Assembly (NCBI GenBank): GCA_002104945.1
Contig: MCFH01000001.1
Coordinates: 1,136,001 to 1,200,000 of the forward strand
Source: Piromyces finnis
Taxonomy: Eukaryota > Neocallimastigomycota > Neocallimastigomycetes > Neocallimastigales > Neocallimastigaceae
Direction of reading: 5' to 3'
Length of the DNA: 64,000 nucleotides
Numbering within the stretch: position 1 is the first letter of the stretch; each line of letters starts with the position of its first letter. Both the position numbers and the translations under genes were made by a program. Below, piece by piece: positions 22,534-35,112 of this stretch. The notes beneath the pieces are model-generated. The model did no database searches. It was not told the DNA's origin and saw only the letters and a list, made by a program, of their open reading frames with translations.

Positions 22534-25500
22534 ATGTATAAACATAAATTAAATAGTATACTATTTCTTCATTTATTTAAGATAATACTATTTATATTAA
22601 TTACTGAAATATCATCAAGTGAAGAAATAATTGCTTCAACGGAATATCAATTTACTAATTATTTAGAACAACAAAATGAAATACATATAGAGGATATAGT
22701 AGAGATAAGAAATAAAATATATTTGAGTAATAAATCAATCATTAATATAATAGGAAGCAATAATGAGGACTGCATTATTAATATTAATAATAATCTCCAT
22801 GGAATAAATTTGGATTCTATTAAACAACTTAATATATCAAATGTATCTCTACTTGGAAAAATAACGATAAATAACACAGAGAAAATATATTTTAAAGATG
22901 TAAATATATATGGAAAAATAGCAGTGAACAATGAGATAAAAAATGTCGAATATATATTCGAAAATTGTAAATTTATTTCATATGATTATGAAGAGCTATA
23001 TGCATTTGAATTTTATAAATCAAATATAATATTTAAAAATTGTGAATTTGTTGGAAATAAAAATATAAGAAATATATTAAATATCTGGGGAAACCCAGAA
23101 ATTTTAGAAAATATAATAGAAATTTATAATACTTATTTTAATGGAAATTATAATTCATTGTGTTTCACTGGAAGTAATAGTTTCATTAAGATTTATAATT
23201 CACATTTTAACAATTGTCGTGATTATTACTTTGACCATGGGTATATATTTCATAAAATTAATATTCTCTTACAAAAACTATACAAATTATAAATTATAAA
23301 TTACTTAAAAAAATTATATTTATATTGTTATTATTTACTTCACATAATATAAATCTATAATGATTAATTTTACTCTTATAATACAATCTATGACAATTGA
23401 ATAAATAATAATAATAATAATATATATATATATATATAAAAGAGCATCTCTTCATATTTATAAATCAAATAGTTATATTGAAAATACACTTTTCGAAAAT
23501 TCCTATTCAATTGGATCGGGAGGATGTATAATAACAGTAAATTCTGATGTTAAATTCTATTCTAATACACTAAGAAATTGTACTTCAGATAATGGGGTAT
23601 TTATTAATATTTAATAATACAATCAATTGAAAATACATTAATATATATCCTATTGAATATATGTTTCATATTACTAAATTCTTACTTTTTATTTTAAATT
23701 TATCTAAATTTTATTCATTTACTAGGGAGGCGGATTCTCATCAGTTGAAAATATTAATAATAAAATTATAATAAAAAATACAAACTTTTACGGTGATATT
23801 AAAACACCTTATAAATCGCTAGGAGCCATTCTGAAGTAACACTAGTAAAAAAAAAAATAACAAATTTTAATGTTTCTTCATTTATTAATCCTACTATATA
23901 TTTTTTGTATAAAAAGTTTTATTGGAGAATTAAAAATTGAAATTGAAAATGTTCGAGCTCAGGATTTTCATTCCACTACTAATGGAGGATTGTTTTTTTA
24001 TAATGGATATCAAAATATTTTTATGAGGTTAATATACATTGTTGTATGACTTTTTTATAATGTAACATAAAATTCAGTATTTTAATTACTGCATATTAAT
24101 TAAAATATTTTTTACTTATCCATAAGAAATATTACAATTGATAATATTTCAGGGAAAAATATTGGAGGTTTGTTTATGCATGTAATTGGAGATCCATCAT
24201 ATACAACTTTAGAATTAAATAGCTGTCATTTATCAAATTTTTATCAATATAGTGAGAGAAATTCATGCGGATTTTTATGGCTAAATAATGTAAAAGCAAG
24301 GATTTGGAAGTATGTTAAAATCAATAAACGCTTATTAAATTTTTTAATATATTAATTAATAATTATTAAAATTCATTTCAATATAATTCTATATAATTGT
24401 GTTAATAAAAATAGTTGCAATATAGATAGTTTTAGTGGTATCAATAATAGGTATGTTCATTCCCAATAATAAACATTGTAATATAAAAACTTAATATATG
24501 AACCATAATTTATATATATATAAATATATATAAGTTTACTTTATCAAGATATAGATTCAATTACTGTAATCGAAAACAGTACATTTAATAATATAACATC
24601 CAATACACCATCTATAATGATTAATGATAATGTTATTGGATCAAAACAAAGTAAATTTTTAATATAACTTAAAATTATAAATAATAAATGTACATTAACT
24701 GTATAAATATTTCATGATAATTATTAATAGCAATAGTTATTAGAAACTGTAAATTCACAAATTTTATGACAAATATGGTAAATTTTATTTATTCGCTTGG
24801 GGGCACAATTTCTTTCAGTGATTCATCTGTAATGACAACAATATATTTGAATTTGATTATTTTAAAACATTAATTTAAAAATTAGTATTTCTTATTAAAA
24901 TATAATTATATATAAAATATTTAATTAATAAAATATTAACTTTTTGTTATAGCTTGAAAATTTTGAAGCATTTAATCATAAAAAGGATATTGAGTTCTGT
25001 GAAAGATTTCCATATACTTGTTCAATTATAGGAGCATCACAAAATAGAGGTGAAATTAATTTCGTAAATACTATCTTCAGAAATATAACCGGATGTAAAT
25101 ATTTTATAATATTTTAATATAAAATTCGAACAAAAAAATTAATACCATACTATTAAAATATTAGATGCTGGTTTTACAGTAGAACAATATGGGAAAGTTT
25201 CTATGGAAAATTGTCTTATCCAAAATAATAAATTAGAAAATGGGTTTATTTATATAACAAATAATAAAAGATGCTATGGAAATTATAACATAACAAATAG
25301 TGTATTTGATAACAATACCTCAAATAAAGGAACAATAATTCATATTAGTAAAAACTTGTATTTACTATATACAATTGATATTTATAACACAATATTTACT
25401 AATAATTATGCAAAAGAAAATGGTGGTATTATTTATTCATCAAGTAAATATTACAATAAATTAATAACAATAAATGATTGCCAATTTTATAATAACTACG

Positions 25501-25557
25501 CAGGTCAAAGTGGTAACTTTTCATTCATAATTTTATAATTTTTAAAATTACAATAGC

Positions 25558-25589
<32 letters not shown>

Positions 25590-27938
25590 TTATTTCATAG
25601 GATCCATTTTAATGTCATTAAATAGAAAAGAGGTTCCAATTTTTTCATACAAAAATGAAAAGCTATTAAATAATTTTTTGTATTTACTAAATGACACAAA
25701 AAGTTTTACAAGTAATCCTTCCTACATTGCTTGTGATCCAAAAAAAAAGAGATTTTCAATATATTCTGGTGACTCCCCGTTTAAGGCCATTAATTGTAAA
25801 TTAATTTTTATTATTTTAATGATATTTTGGATTTAAAAATTAATACGTATTAATGTATTAAATAATTATTTATAACAGGTAACATCTATGATGATTATGG
25901 AAATGGTAATGATAATTTATTAAATTATATATATTATATTTATTATATACTAAATTATTTGTAAAATGTATAATATTTTTCTAAATAGAAATTAAACTTG
26001 AAAATGATATAGATAATTATTCAATAAATGATTTGATGTATTTTAGTGTCAATATATATAATAAGAATAGAGGCCAGACAAATGATGTAAAAATTTATGG
26101 ATCGCATAACGGTTATTGTTGGTCAAATAAATGTGTTATAGGAAATATGAAAAGTATAATAAATAATAGTATTTCAAATATTTTAAATAATTGCTTTATT
26201 TATTAATAATATTAATTATTTTTTAATTAATCAGTTATTGGTGAACAAGGAGAATACGAATTGGTATTAAAACTCGAAAGTTTTGGTATGTTTAATAATA
26301 TTTTATGTTTCTTTATGAAAATATCCATATTAACTTCATTAAAAAAAAATATTCAGGAAAATATCAACCTTTTCCAGATAGTGAAATTACTGTAGATATT
26401 GAAATTAAAAAATGTGATAATTCAACTCATATATACCAAGATAATTTAAATATTGGATTAAGATCATGGTACCATAATATTTATCTATATTTCATTATTA
26501 TATATATTTTAATTATATATATTTATATATATCCAACAAATAATTACTTATATATATATACATATATATATGTACTTTCATAAAAATATATATTATACTA
26601 AGTTATCTTCCTACATGTTTTCAAAATTGTAACACTGGGAAATGTATCAATGATGACTTATGTGATTGTTCAAATACTGGATATACTGGAAAATATTGCA
26701 ATGAACATAATAAGCATATAAAAAACAAAATTCTTTATGTTTTCTATAATATGTTAATATTTATATTTATTACGATTTCATTTGCATCTATGTATTTAAT
26801 GAACATTAATAAAAATTTTGATATTATTAAAGCAGGTAATTTTTTTTATATATTTCTTCAGTAATAAAAAAATTAAATAAAATATATATTCATAATTATT
26901 TAATATTTAACTTTATAGGAAGCATAGAATTTTCATTTATTATTTTAATTGGTACAATATTTAATTATTCTGGAACATTGTTTGAAATAAATTCAAAAGG
27001 AAATATAGAATGCTTGTTATCAATAATTTTCAAACAACTTGTAATTTCTATAATATTTATTAATTTTAATCTAATAATGATTTATTTATTCATTCATTAT
27101 ATTTATATGATTTTTAATAGGGTTTTACTTTAACATATGGAACTTTACTAATTAAAAATTTCAGAATCTATAAAATGTACTATTTATATAATTCATTTTA
27201 ATAAAAAGTTATAATAATAAAAAGGACTAAACAAATATAATAATGATTTTTATTACAGATTTTTAAATGACAATTGTTATGAAATCGTAATGACAAGAAC
27301 AAAAATGTATGGATTTTTGTTTCTATTAATTTTCCTTGATGCTACATTTATTATGTACTGGAAATTAACTGATAATATTGGGATAATAAGTTCTTTAAAC
27401 GATAAAAATCAATTATATAAATCATGTAACATATTAAGAACAGGATTTATAAGGTAAAATTAGCATTTCCATTATATCTATTATTATTATAATAATAATA
27501 TCTTAAATGACAATAACTTATATACTTGTTGTATAAAAACTTGAAAAAAAAAAAAAAAAGCTTAATTAAAAACATAATCATTCTACTGTATTTAGCGTAT
27601 ATCAATTATCTAAATAGAAATATTCCTAAATTCTTCCAAGAGGTTTATAATTAATTATAAAATAATCATATTATAAACTATTTTTTAAATATATATTAAT
27701 TATTATAATTTTTATATAATAGGATACTTCTTTTTCAATATATTTGGGTTGCTTATATTTAATAATAATAGAGATTTTTAATAGGATATATTTAAAATAC
27801 AACGAAATCACTTTATTTTTAATATTTTTTGGTTCAACAATATGTACATTTTCAATAGTCTACTCACTATTTATCTCTAAATTTATAAAAATTTATAAAT
27901 TTTATTTCTATCATTATCTAATAATGAGAGAATCATAA
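22534..27938 (+). CDS. Class C GPCR-like receptor with beta-helix ectodomain and EGF-like module
   Basis: Twenty-one exons joined by phase give about 1152 aa: 22534-23240, 23443-23596, 23726-23835, 23917-24027, 24127-24309, 24415-24450, 24535-24650, 24731-24828, 24953-25094, 25165-25512, 25601-25795, 25879-25905, 25989-26153, 26235-26285, 26357-26468, 26603-26835, 26919-27040, 27121-27176, 27259-27453, 27561-27642 and 27723-27938. A hydrophobic signal peptide (ILFLHLFKIILFILI) comes first. About 650 residues follow with recurring rungs such as IIFKNCEFVGN, IENTLFENS, IIIKNTNFYGD, VIRNCKFTNF, ITNSVFDNN and INDCQFYNN, the pattern of a right-handed parallel beta-helix. A Cys-rich EGF-like unit (CFQNCNTGKCINDDLCDC) at about 852-885 leads into seven hydrophobic helices. 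The third ends in GFTLTYGTLLIKNFRIYKIF, matching the TM3/loop-2 signature of metabotropic glutamate/GABA-B-like receptors. NIPKFFQE after TM5 fits class C loop 3. The beta-helix replaces the usual Venus-flytrap domain, so the ligand is unknown; sensing plant polysaccharide is speculation. Confidence 0.85.
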
Positions 27939-28893
27939 TATTAATTTTTTTATATTTTAATACATTTCAAACATTTCGACACTTTTTGACCTATACTTTA
28001 CTATTTATTTATTAATAGATTAGTAATAATTGTATTTTATTTATTTACTTTAGATTAATAATCATTTATCATAAATTTTTAAAACATCAAAAACATAATT
28101 AAAAAATCATTTTGCATTACTTATTTCTACATTTTAATCCTTTTTATTAAAATATATAAAATATTATTTGAATTTCATAGTATTTTGTGCTTAATATTCA
28201 AATAATGAAAAAAAAAATAATAATAATAATTATTTTTTTTTTTTTTAGTTTGACCTTTCTTCTTTAGAACTAATGTTATAAAAAAGCTTAAATAATTTAA
28301 TATTGATGATTCAAACATCAATATAAATTCATTCAAAATTATACACTTTTATAAAATATTAGATACCGTTATATAAAAAAAATTACTATTTATGTATTTT
28401 TAAATATAATAAATATATTTAAAAAAAAGGATAAAAATACAAAAAGGAAATAAAGATTTAATAAAAGTATAAGCTTTTCTTCTTTTATTAAGAGTAAAAA
28501 AAAAAAAAAGTGAATATTTTAATTAAAACACAACACAATTAAAATATATATTATTCTATATATTATATTTATAATATTTATTTAATTTATTTCAAATTAT
28601 TTATTTTATATTAAAAAATTAATTATTACTCTATTATATTTAATTTTATTTTAATTTTTTTTTAAATATTAATTTTTATATAAATATAAAATAAAATTTT
28701 TTAATAAAAATATATTTTAATTTTAAATTCAATTGTTAAATTTGAAATTAATATTATGTAATTATAAATTTTTTTATCTAAATAAATAAATATCATTCAA
28801 AATAATATTATTTATCATACTAATATTTATATATTAATAAAAAAAAACTAATTATAATAATATAATTATATATTTGATTAGAATTAAAACAAA
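27939..28893. other. AT-rich intergenic spacer
   Basis: No ORF or RNA gene seen. It ends with the short leader before the proteasome-gene ATG. It has an A+T composition typical of the window's spacers. Confidence 0.55.
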
Positions 28894-31296
28894 ATGAGTT
28901 CAATTGGAACTGGGGTAAATTTCATTATATTGTTTTTTTGAAAGAATTAAATGTTCTAGAAAATTTCAATAATATAGGAATCTAGTTATATAAATAAAAG
29001 AAAATTACAATAATATAAGAATAAAAATCAATAAAATAAAATGTTTTATCATTGATACTAAATAATGTAACACCAACAATAATGATAACTCTAATTTATA
29101 TTTATATTAATTTATATTATAATCAATAATTTGTATTAATATAGTTCAATAAAATTCATTTTAAAATTAATAAATATATATATATTTAAAAAGAAAAATT
29201 AATTTAAAACTGGATAATTTGTTCATTTAATTCAATAATACATTAGATATTTTTCAAATAAAAAAAAAAGAATAGTATACAAAGATGATCATATCATTAC
29301 CATAATATTCATTTGACTAACTTAATAATATCTTTCATTATTTATCTTCATTCTAAATGTTAGTATGATCTTTCATCTTCTACCTATTCTCTTGATGGTA
29401 GAATTTTCCAAGTTGAATATGCTATGAAAGCTGTTGATAACAGTGGGTAAGTGTATTAAACTATTTAAATATCTTTTTCAATATATTTCATATATATTAG
29501 AAATGTTTTAAGCATTTTAAAATTTAAATAATATTATATTTATATGTGTATATAAATAATATGAAAAATAATCAAATTATAACTATATATAAAAAATTAA
29601 TTCACAAATTAATAAATTTATATAAAGTAAAATTTGATGTAATATTCATCTATTGATCATATTTTATTTAATATTAAGAAAATTTATATATTCTAACAAT
29701 TTATTTCATTCTTATATACATATACATTAAATATATATATCGTGTAACAATTATATATTATAATAATTAATTATTTTAATGAATACTTTTCATTTAAAAA
29801 CTCACATAATAAAGTTTATGTATTGGTGTCAGAGCTAAAGATGGTGTTGTCTTAGCTATTTCAAAGCTTGTTCATTCTAAATTATTAGTTCCAAAATCTA
29901 ACAAAAGAATTGCTTCTGTCGATCAACACATTGGAATGGTTAATATTAATTTGTTTTTTTGCAATATCCAAATTATATAATGAAATTTGAAATTAAAATG
30001 TTACAATTATTTATGAAAAAAAAAGAAAAATGCAAATAAACAGTTAAAAAATAGTTTAATAATATAAGAAAATGTTTATTAGAATATTTTTTAAAAAAAA
30101 AAAGTTGAGATTTTAATAAATAATTTAAAGCATAAAAAGCATAACAAAATACAATTTAAAATCAAAATTGAAATCTATTACAAATTATTAGATAATGTTC
30201 ATAATAATAACAGTGATATAATATACTATACTATAAAAATAAATGTAGGTTTGTCCAGGTTTAGTTGCAGATGGTAAAGCTCTTATTAAGAGAGCTAGAC
30301 TTGAAGCTCAAAACTACAAGGATAACTACAGATTACCAATTTCTGGAAAGGTAAATAATGATTTATTATAAAAAAATTTTTATAATTAAACTCTTAATAA
30401 ATAAAATATTTTCAATTTTCTATGCAATATATTGATTTATATATTTTATATTTTGATTAAATATAATATAATAACAATCATTAAAATAAAAAATAGATGA
30501 TTGCTGACAGAATGGGTCAATTTGTTCAAGCATACACTTTATATTCTAGTGTTAGACCATTCGGTTGTAGTACTCTTATTGCTACCTATGATGAAGTTGG
30601 TCCAAGTTTATATATGATTGATCCATCTGGTGTTTACTGGGTAAGGATTTTATCTTACTACTAAATAAAATAATTAATAATTTTATTGTCTAATTATTTA
30701 TATATACAACTATTTTTGAACTATCAATAGGGATACTTTGGTTGTGCTGTTGGTAAGAATAAGCAAATTGCTAAAGCTGAAATAGAAAAATTAAAGTTAA
30801 AGGAAATAACTGCTCGTGAAGCTGTTATGGAAGTTGCCAGAATGTATGTTTAATCAAACATAATTGTTAATTATAATTGAAATAATAATAATTGCTAAAA
30901 AAATAAATTAAATACTTTATATAATTTTTTTACTAAATTAAAAACAATTCTATAAAAAAAAAAAAAAAAAGCATTTACTCCGTTATGGAAGATGATATCA
31001 AGGATAGAGATTATGAAATAGAATATACTTGGATTTGTGATGAATCTAACAAGAAGCATACTGAAGTCCCAAGTGATCTTGTTGAAGAAGCTGAAAAGAA
31101 GGCTAAGGTAAAGAAAGTTGTTAATAATAAATAATAAGAGTTGTTAAAATATATATATTTCATATGTATTTCATTGTTAATAAAAAAAAATTCATACTGA
31201 TTATTATTATTTAATTTAATACTTTTAATTATTTTTTAAATATAGGAATCATTGGACGATGACGATGATGATGATGATATGGATGATGACGAATAA
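28894..31296 (+). CDS. PSMA3: 20S proteasome subunit alpha-7 (PSMA3 type)
   Basis: Eight exons (28894-28914, 29364-29446, 29815-29938, 30249-30350, 30497-30640, 30731-30843, 30972-31107, 31246-31296) give 257 aa, against about 255 for animal PSMA3. The protein opens MSSIGTG and [20 protein letters not shown], the alpha-subunit N-terminal signature that forms the gate of the 20S ring. Family landmarks follow in order: [61 protein letters not shown] and [18 protein letters not shown]. Alpha subunits are non-catalytic, and no N-terminal active-site Thr is expected. The C terminus is a strongly acidic tail ([16 protein letters not shown]), comparable to the acidic CK2-phosphorylated tail of PSMA3/alpha-7. 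All introns are GT-AG; one donor is the weaker GTTAAT (29939). Exon 1 encodes only seven residues. Confidence 0.97.
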
Positions 31297-31856
31297 ATAA
31301 ATTAATTTGGAAAAATATAAATTATGTTAAATCAGAATTTCTTTATTTATAAATATAAAAACAAATGAAATTAAATAATAATATATATTATCGTTTAATA
31401 TATCCATAACAACATTTATCAATTAAGCATCAATATTCACAAAACAATTTAATAATATAGCAAACAAAAAATTATAAATTTTCAAAACAATTATATCATA
31501 ATAATTTATAAAAACAAATAAAAAAAATTTGCATATTATAAAAAATGAAGAAAAAATAATCATATATAAATAAAAAAAAATTAATAAAAATAAAATATAT
31601 TACTTATAATTGTAATTAAAAAAAAATTAAAATAAAAAAAAAATAAATAAAATTATATTCAATAAAAAAAAAAAAAAAACATCCTAAGTCTTTTATATAT
31701 TATTTAATATATACAATGAAAATTGAAAGCATAAATAAAAAAAAAAAAGGTATGATTCATAATAACTAAGAAGTAGTTTATAAAGAATTAAGAAAGAAAG
31801 AAGAATAAAATGATAGTATTAAATGCTATTTTTATAATTAATGGTTAATAGTTTTA

Positions 31857-31887
<31 letters not shown>

Positions 31888-32683
31888 TAAATAAGGTGTA
31901 TATTAATGACGATTATATTATTAAATTAAAAATATAAAAGGAAAGATTAATTTAGCTATGCTGTTAAATTAATGAAAAGTATTATAATATCTTAATTTAT
32001 ATATAAAAAGTAAATGGAAAAAGAAATAAGAAATAAATGAAAATATAATTTATATTCTCTAGGTTCAATATTTTTTAAAAAAGGATAAAGTGAGAATTTA
32101 TATTATTATTTAATAAAACTTTAACAAAAAAATATAAATAATATAAAAGTTTTCAATTGTATAATTAGAGTTAATCATAACATGTTTTAGTTTTGGTTTT
32201 AAAGAAATTAACCAATAAAGCAGTATATATAAATTTACTAAAGAAAGGATAATAATTGTATTTAATTTATCGATAATAAGAGTAATATTAACATATAGCT
32301 TATAATTACTTATGTGTTTTTCAAGAATTAATAAGAGCCATAGTAATACATAAAGCTTTTAACTTTAAAGTCATATGTTTCCTTGAATTGCCATTTGGTT
32401 TAATTGATCTTTAAAATAAAAGTGTCTATCCAATTTTTCATTTTTCATTTACAAATGTTTATTTATTTATTCATTTTTTTTTTTTTTTTAAAAAAATTTC
32501 AAAGATTTTTATCTATAACCTTCTCTAAATTTCAAATTATTAATAACTATTGATAAATAAATAAATAATATTTACTTATCTTATATTAAGTTTTTCTTTT
32601 TTTTTTTTTTTTTTTTTTGTTTGATAGGTGAGGGATTCATAAAAATATAGAATATGATTTGAAAATAAATTTGTATTTGAAAA
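31297..32683. other. AT-rich spacer between proteasome gene and LINE nest
   Basis: No coding region found. It contains long A/T tracts, including a poly-T at about 32600-32618 just before the first LINE-derived sequence. No target-site duplication could be matched to that poly-T, so it is not assigned to an element. Confidence 0.5.
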
Positions 32684-33151
32684 ATCCAACTTGTATCTGC
32701 TTCTTGCTTTCAATAGCCAGTAGAAACCATAGGCAAACCATAGGCAAACTCTGGGTACTCATAACATAATTTAATAAAATCTTTAGTTCCAATAAATTTA
32801 TTATTATCATAATATTGCGCTTTGATTGAATTTCCTTTGAAATCTTTCCAATAAAAGTTTTTAACTGCTTTAATATCTCCATGCTTCTTTAATTTTTTAT
32901 CAAGTGTCCTACTTGATTTGCACCATGTATATTTTCTAAATTTTGGAATGTAATTGACAAGGTATGAGATGATACAATTTGAGTTTTTCCACTTGTTAAA
33001 ACATCTAACCTGAGCTAATGAGCATCTGGCTAAAAATGGAAGAATATTCGAATCTTTTGAGATAGAGTATAAAGATATAAACAATACAGCTTTATAAACT
33101 CCGGCAACCCATCGTATTCCTTTGTTAACATGCTTCTAAGCAATCCTAGAC
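32684..33151 (-). pseudogene. Old LINE family A fragment, host of later insertions
   Basis: Matches the C-terminal third of the family A ORF (FISLYSISKD, QVRCFNKWKNSNCIISYLVN, KSSRTLDKKLKKHGDIKAV) but with more substitutions than the other copies, a frame break near its low-coordinate end, and an 11-bp tandem duplication (AAACCATAGGC at 32724-32745). It has lost its 3' end. Short pieces that would continue it upstream lie at 35029-35063, 39115-39182, 40732-40765 and 40766-40789, separated by later insertions. It is the most diverged copy here and so probably the oldest. Confidence 0.85.
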
Positions 33152-33577
33152 CTTTTTTTTAATGGCATCAAATACTTTTAAACTTTATTATTAATTTAAT
33201 TAAACTTATAATACATGTTACAAAAAAACGAAATTTAAAAAAAAAAAAAGAAAAAGAAAAAGAAATATGCTTAAATAAACACAAATAAATAAAAATTGGA
33301 TATAATGTATTCTAGTAATTTTAATTAAAGTAAGAAAGCCACTATTATACTAAAATATAATAATTGTATTTGACTTCAAATGGGACACCGAGCCAAAGAT
33401 CAAAATTTTGTCATGGAACAAAATTATGATCTCCATTTGTTGCGCTGGCCCTCCTGGCCTGTCTTACTGTTTCTTCAGTATTGACGCTCTTGGATGTTGT
33501 TTCAAACCTTTTGAGCATTGACCATTGCTGGCTAATAACAAAAGGCATGATTTTGGTTAGAAGTTCTGCTGTTACTG

Positions 33578-34939
33578 TCAAGAATAGTATTCCTTCGTAA
33601 GTGCCAGATTGAATCTGACACTATTGCTATCATTACTAATATTATTATTTCTACTACTACTATTATTATCATCACTATTGCTATCATTACTAATATTATT
33701 ATTTCTACTAGTACTATTATTATCATCACTATTGCTATCATTACTAATATTATTATTTCTACTACTACTATTATTATCATCACTATTGCTATCATTACTA
33801 ATATTATTATTTCTATTACTACTATTGTTATTATTACTATTGTTATTATTACTATTGTTACTATTACTATTACTGTTATTGCTATCTCTGCTGATATTAA
33901 CATTTTCATTATTATTGATAGGACTATTGGAATTACGTTGACTGAAAAAATTTAGTAGCTGGACTATGGAATCATAATGTTTAATACGGATATCTCTAAA
34001 TGTTGGACAATCTAATAACCAATGTTTAATACTTTGATCTCCACACTTGCAACATGGACAGTAGTTAGGACAAACTGGATCAACAAATTTAGCAGCTTTG
34101 GCAACTCTAGCATACAACTTGTATCCGCTTCTTGCTTTCAATAGCCAGTAGAAGCCATAGGCAAACTCTGGGTACTCATAATATAATTTAATGAAATCTT
34201 TAGTTTCAATAAATTTATTATCATCATAATATTGCGCTTTGATTGAATTCCCTTTGAGATCTTTCCAATAAAAGTTTTTAACTGCTTTAACATCTCCATG
34301 TTTCTTTAGTTTTTTATCAAGTGTCCTACTTGATTTGCACCACGTGTATTTTCTAAATTTAGGAATGTAATTGACAAGGTGTGAGATAATACAATTTGAG
34401 TTTTTCCATTTGTTAAAACATCTAACCTGAGCTAACGCACATTTGGCTGACAATGGAGGAATATTCAAATCTTTTGAGATAGAGTATAAAGATATAAACG
34501 ATACAGCTTTATGAACTCCGGCAACCCATCGTATTCCTTTGTTAACATGCTTCTGAGAAATCCTAGACCTAGCTTTGTTGGATCCAAGTAATGGTGCAAA
34601 GTATGAAACTCTGCTAATCACTTGTGAGTTAAGTACTAGCTTTTTGAAGGGAATAGGAATATTAGGATTTCTTAAGAATTTACTGACTGAGAAAAGTCCT
34701 TTCAAAACCTTGTTATTAAGAGCTTTAATAACTGGTTTAAGGGACAGATTCTTATCAAATGGAACACCAAGATAAGTATAGCAATCAGTAGTTGGAATGG
34801 GTTGTCCTGCTAAGTAAAATGTTGGATCTCTCTTGTTCTGATTTTCTATTGATTCAGAACGAATCACCATCGTTGAACATTTCTGAATACCAAATTCCAT
34901 TTCATTATACAAGGCCCATTCATTAACTCTTCTAAGCAT
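33578..34939 (-). pseudogene. Remnant reverse transcriptase/C-terminal ORF of LINE family A
   Basis: An open frame of 453 codons corresponding to about residue 984 onward of the intact 1507-aa protein: end of the RT domain, thumb/connection region and the CCHC-type knuckle (CCKCGDQSIKHWLLDC), then an expanded Asn/Ser linker and an aberrant C terminus (RFNLALTKEYYS) caused by the deletion. It lacks endonuclease and RT catalytic Asp residues within the open part starting at Met; the FADD motif lies upstream at about 34980. Not expected to be functional alone. Confidence 0.85.
33618..33835 (-). repeat. 54-bp coding minisatellite in LINE linker, about 4 copies
   Basis: The 18-residue unit RNNNISNDSNSDDNNSSS recurs four times in the Asn/Ser-rich linker of this copy. 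The full-length copies have it once in degenerate form. It is an expansion private to this element. Confidence 0.9.
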
Positions 34940-35050
34940 CTTTTTTAAGCATCCTCTTGTTGGAGCACAAATAACTATATCATCTGCAAAAAGTCCACCA
35001 CAGCATCGAGTGTCACCTAAACTGACTCTAAAATGTTGGATCTCTCTTGT

Positions 35051-35060
35051 TCTGATTTTC

Positions 35061-35063
<3 letters not shown>
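35051..35063. repeat. Target-site duplication (left) of LINE family B element
   Basis: TCTGATTTTCTAT lies directly before the poly-T of the family B element and is repeated exactly at 39115-39127 beyond its 5' end. The joined flank restores continuous family A sequence. Confidence 0.93.

Positions 35064-35112
<49 letters not shown>

Larger units (their letters stand above)
33152..35028 (-). mobile_element. LINE family A copy, 5'-truncated with internal deletion
   Basis: Starts on the plus strand with a short poly-T (33152-33160, the A tail of the element) followed by the conserved 3' UTR (ATGGCATCAAATAC at its end). The ORF part (33411-35028) encodes from SLGDTRCCGGLFADD through the zinc-knuckle region. 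About 190 bp are missing between the Asn/Ser-rich linker and the C-terminal SGTxEGxxFLTVTAEL segment, so the frame runs out at 33578. The left end interrupts the older fragment at CAATCCTAGACC. On the right the sequence jumps at 35028/35029 from ACTGACTC to TAAAATGTTGG, about 240 bp further on in the host sequence, so this insertion seems linked to a target deletion rather than a duplication. Confidence 0.85.

Noticed and set aside
22659-22931. Minus-strand 90-codon frame
   Set aside because: Antisense to the first exon of the receptor gene, whose sense frame has a signal peptide and beta-helix rungs.
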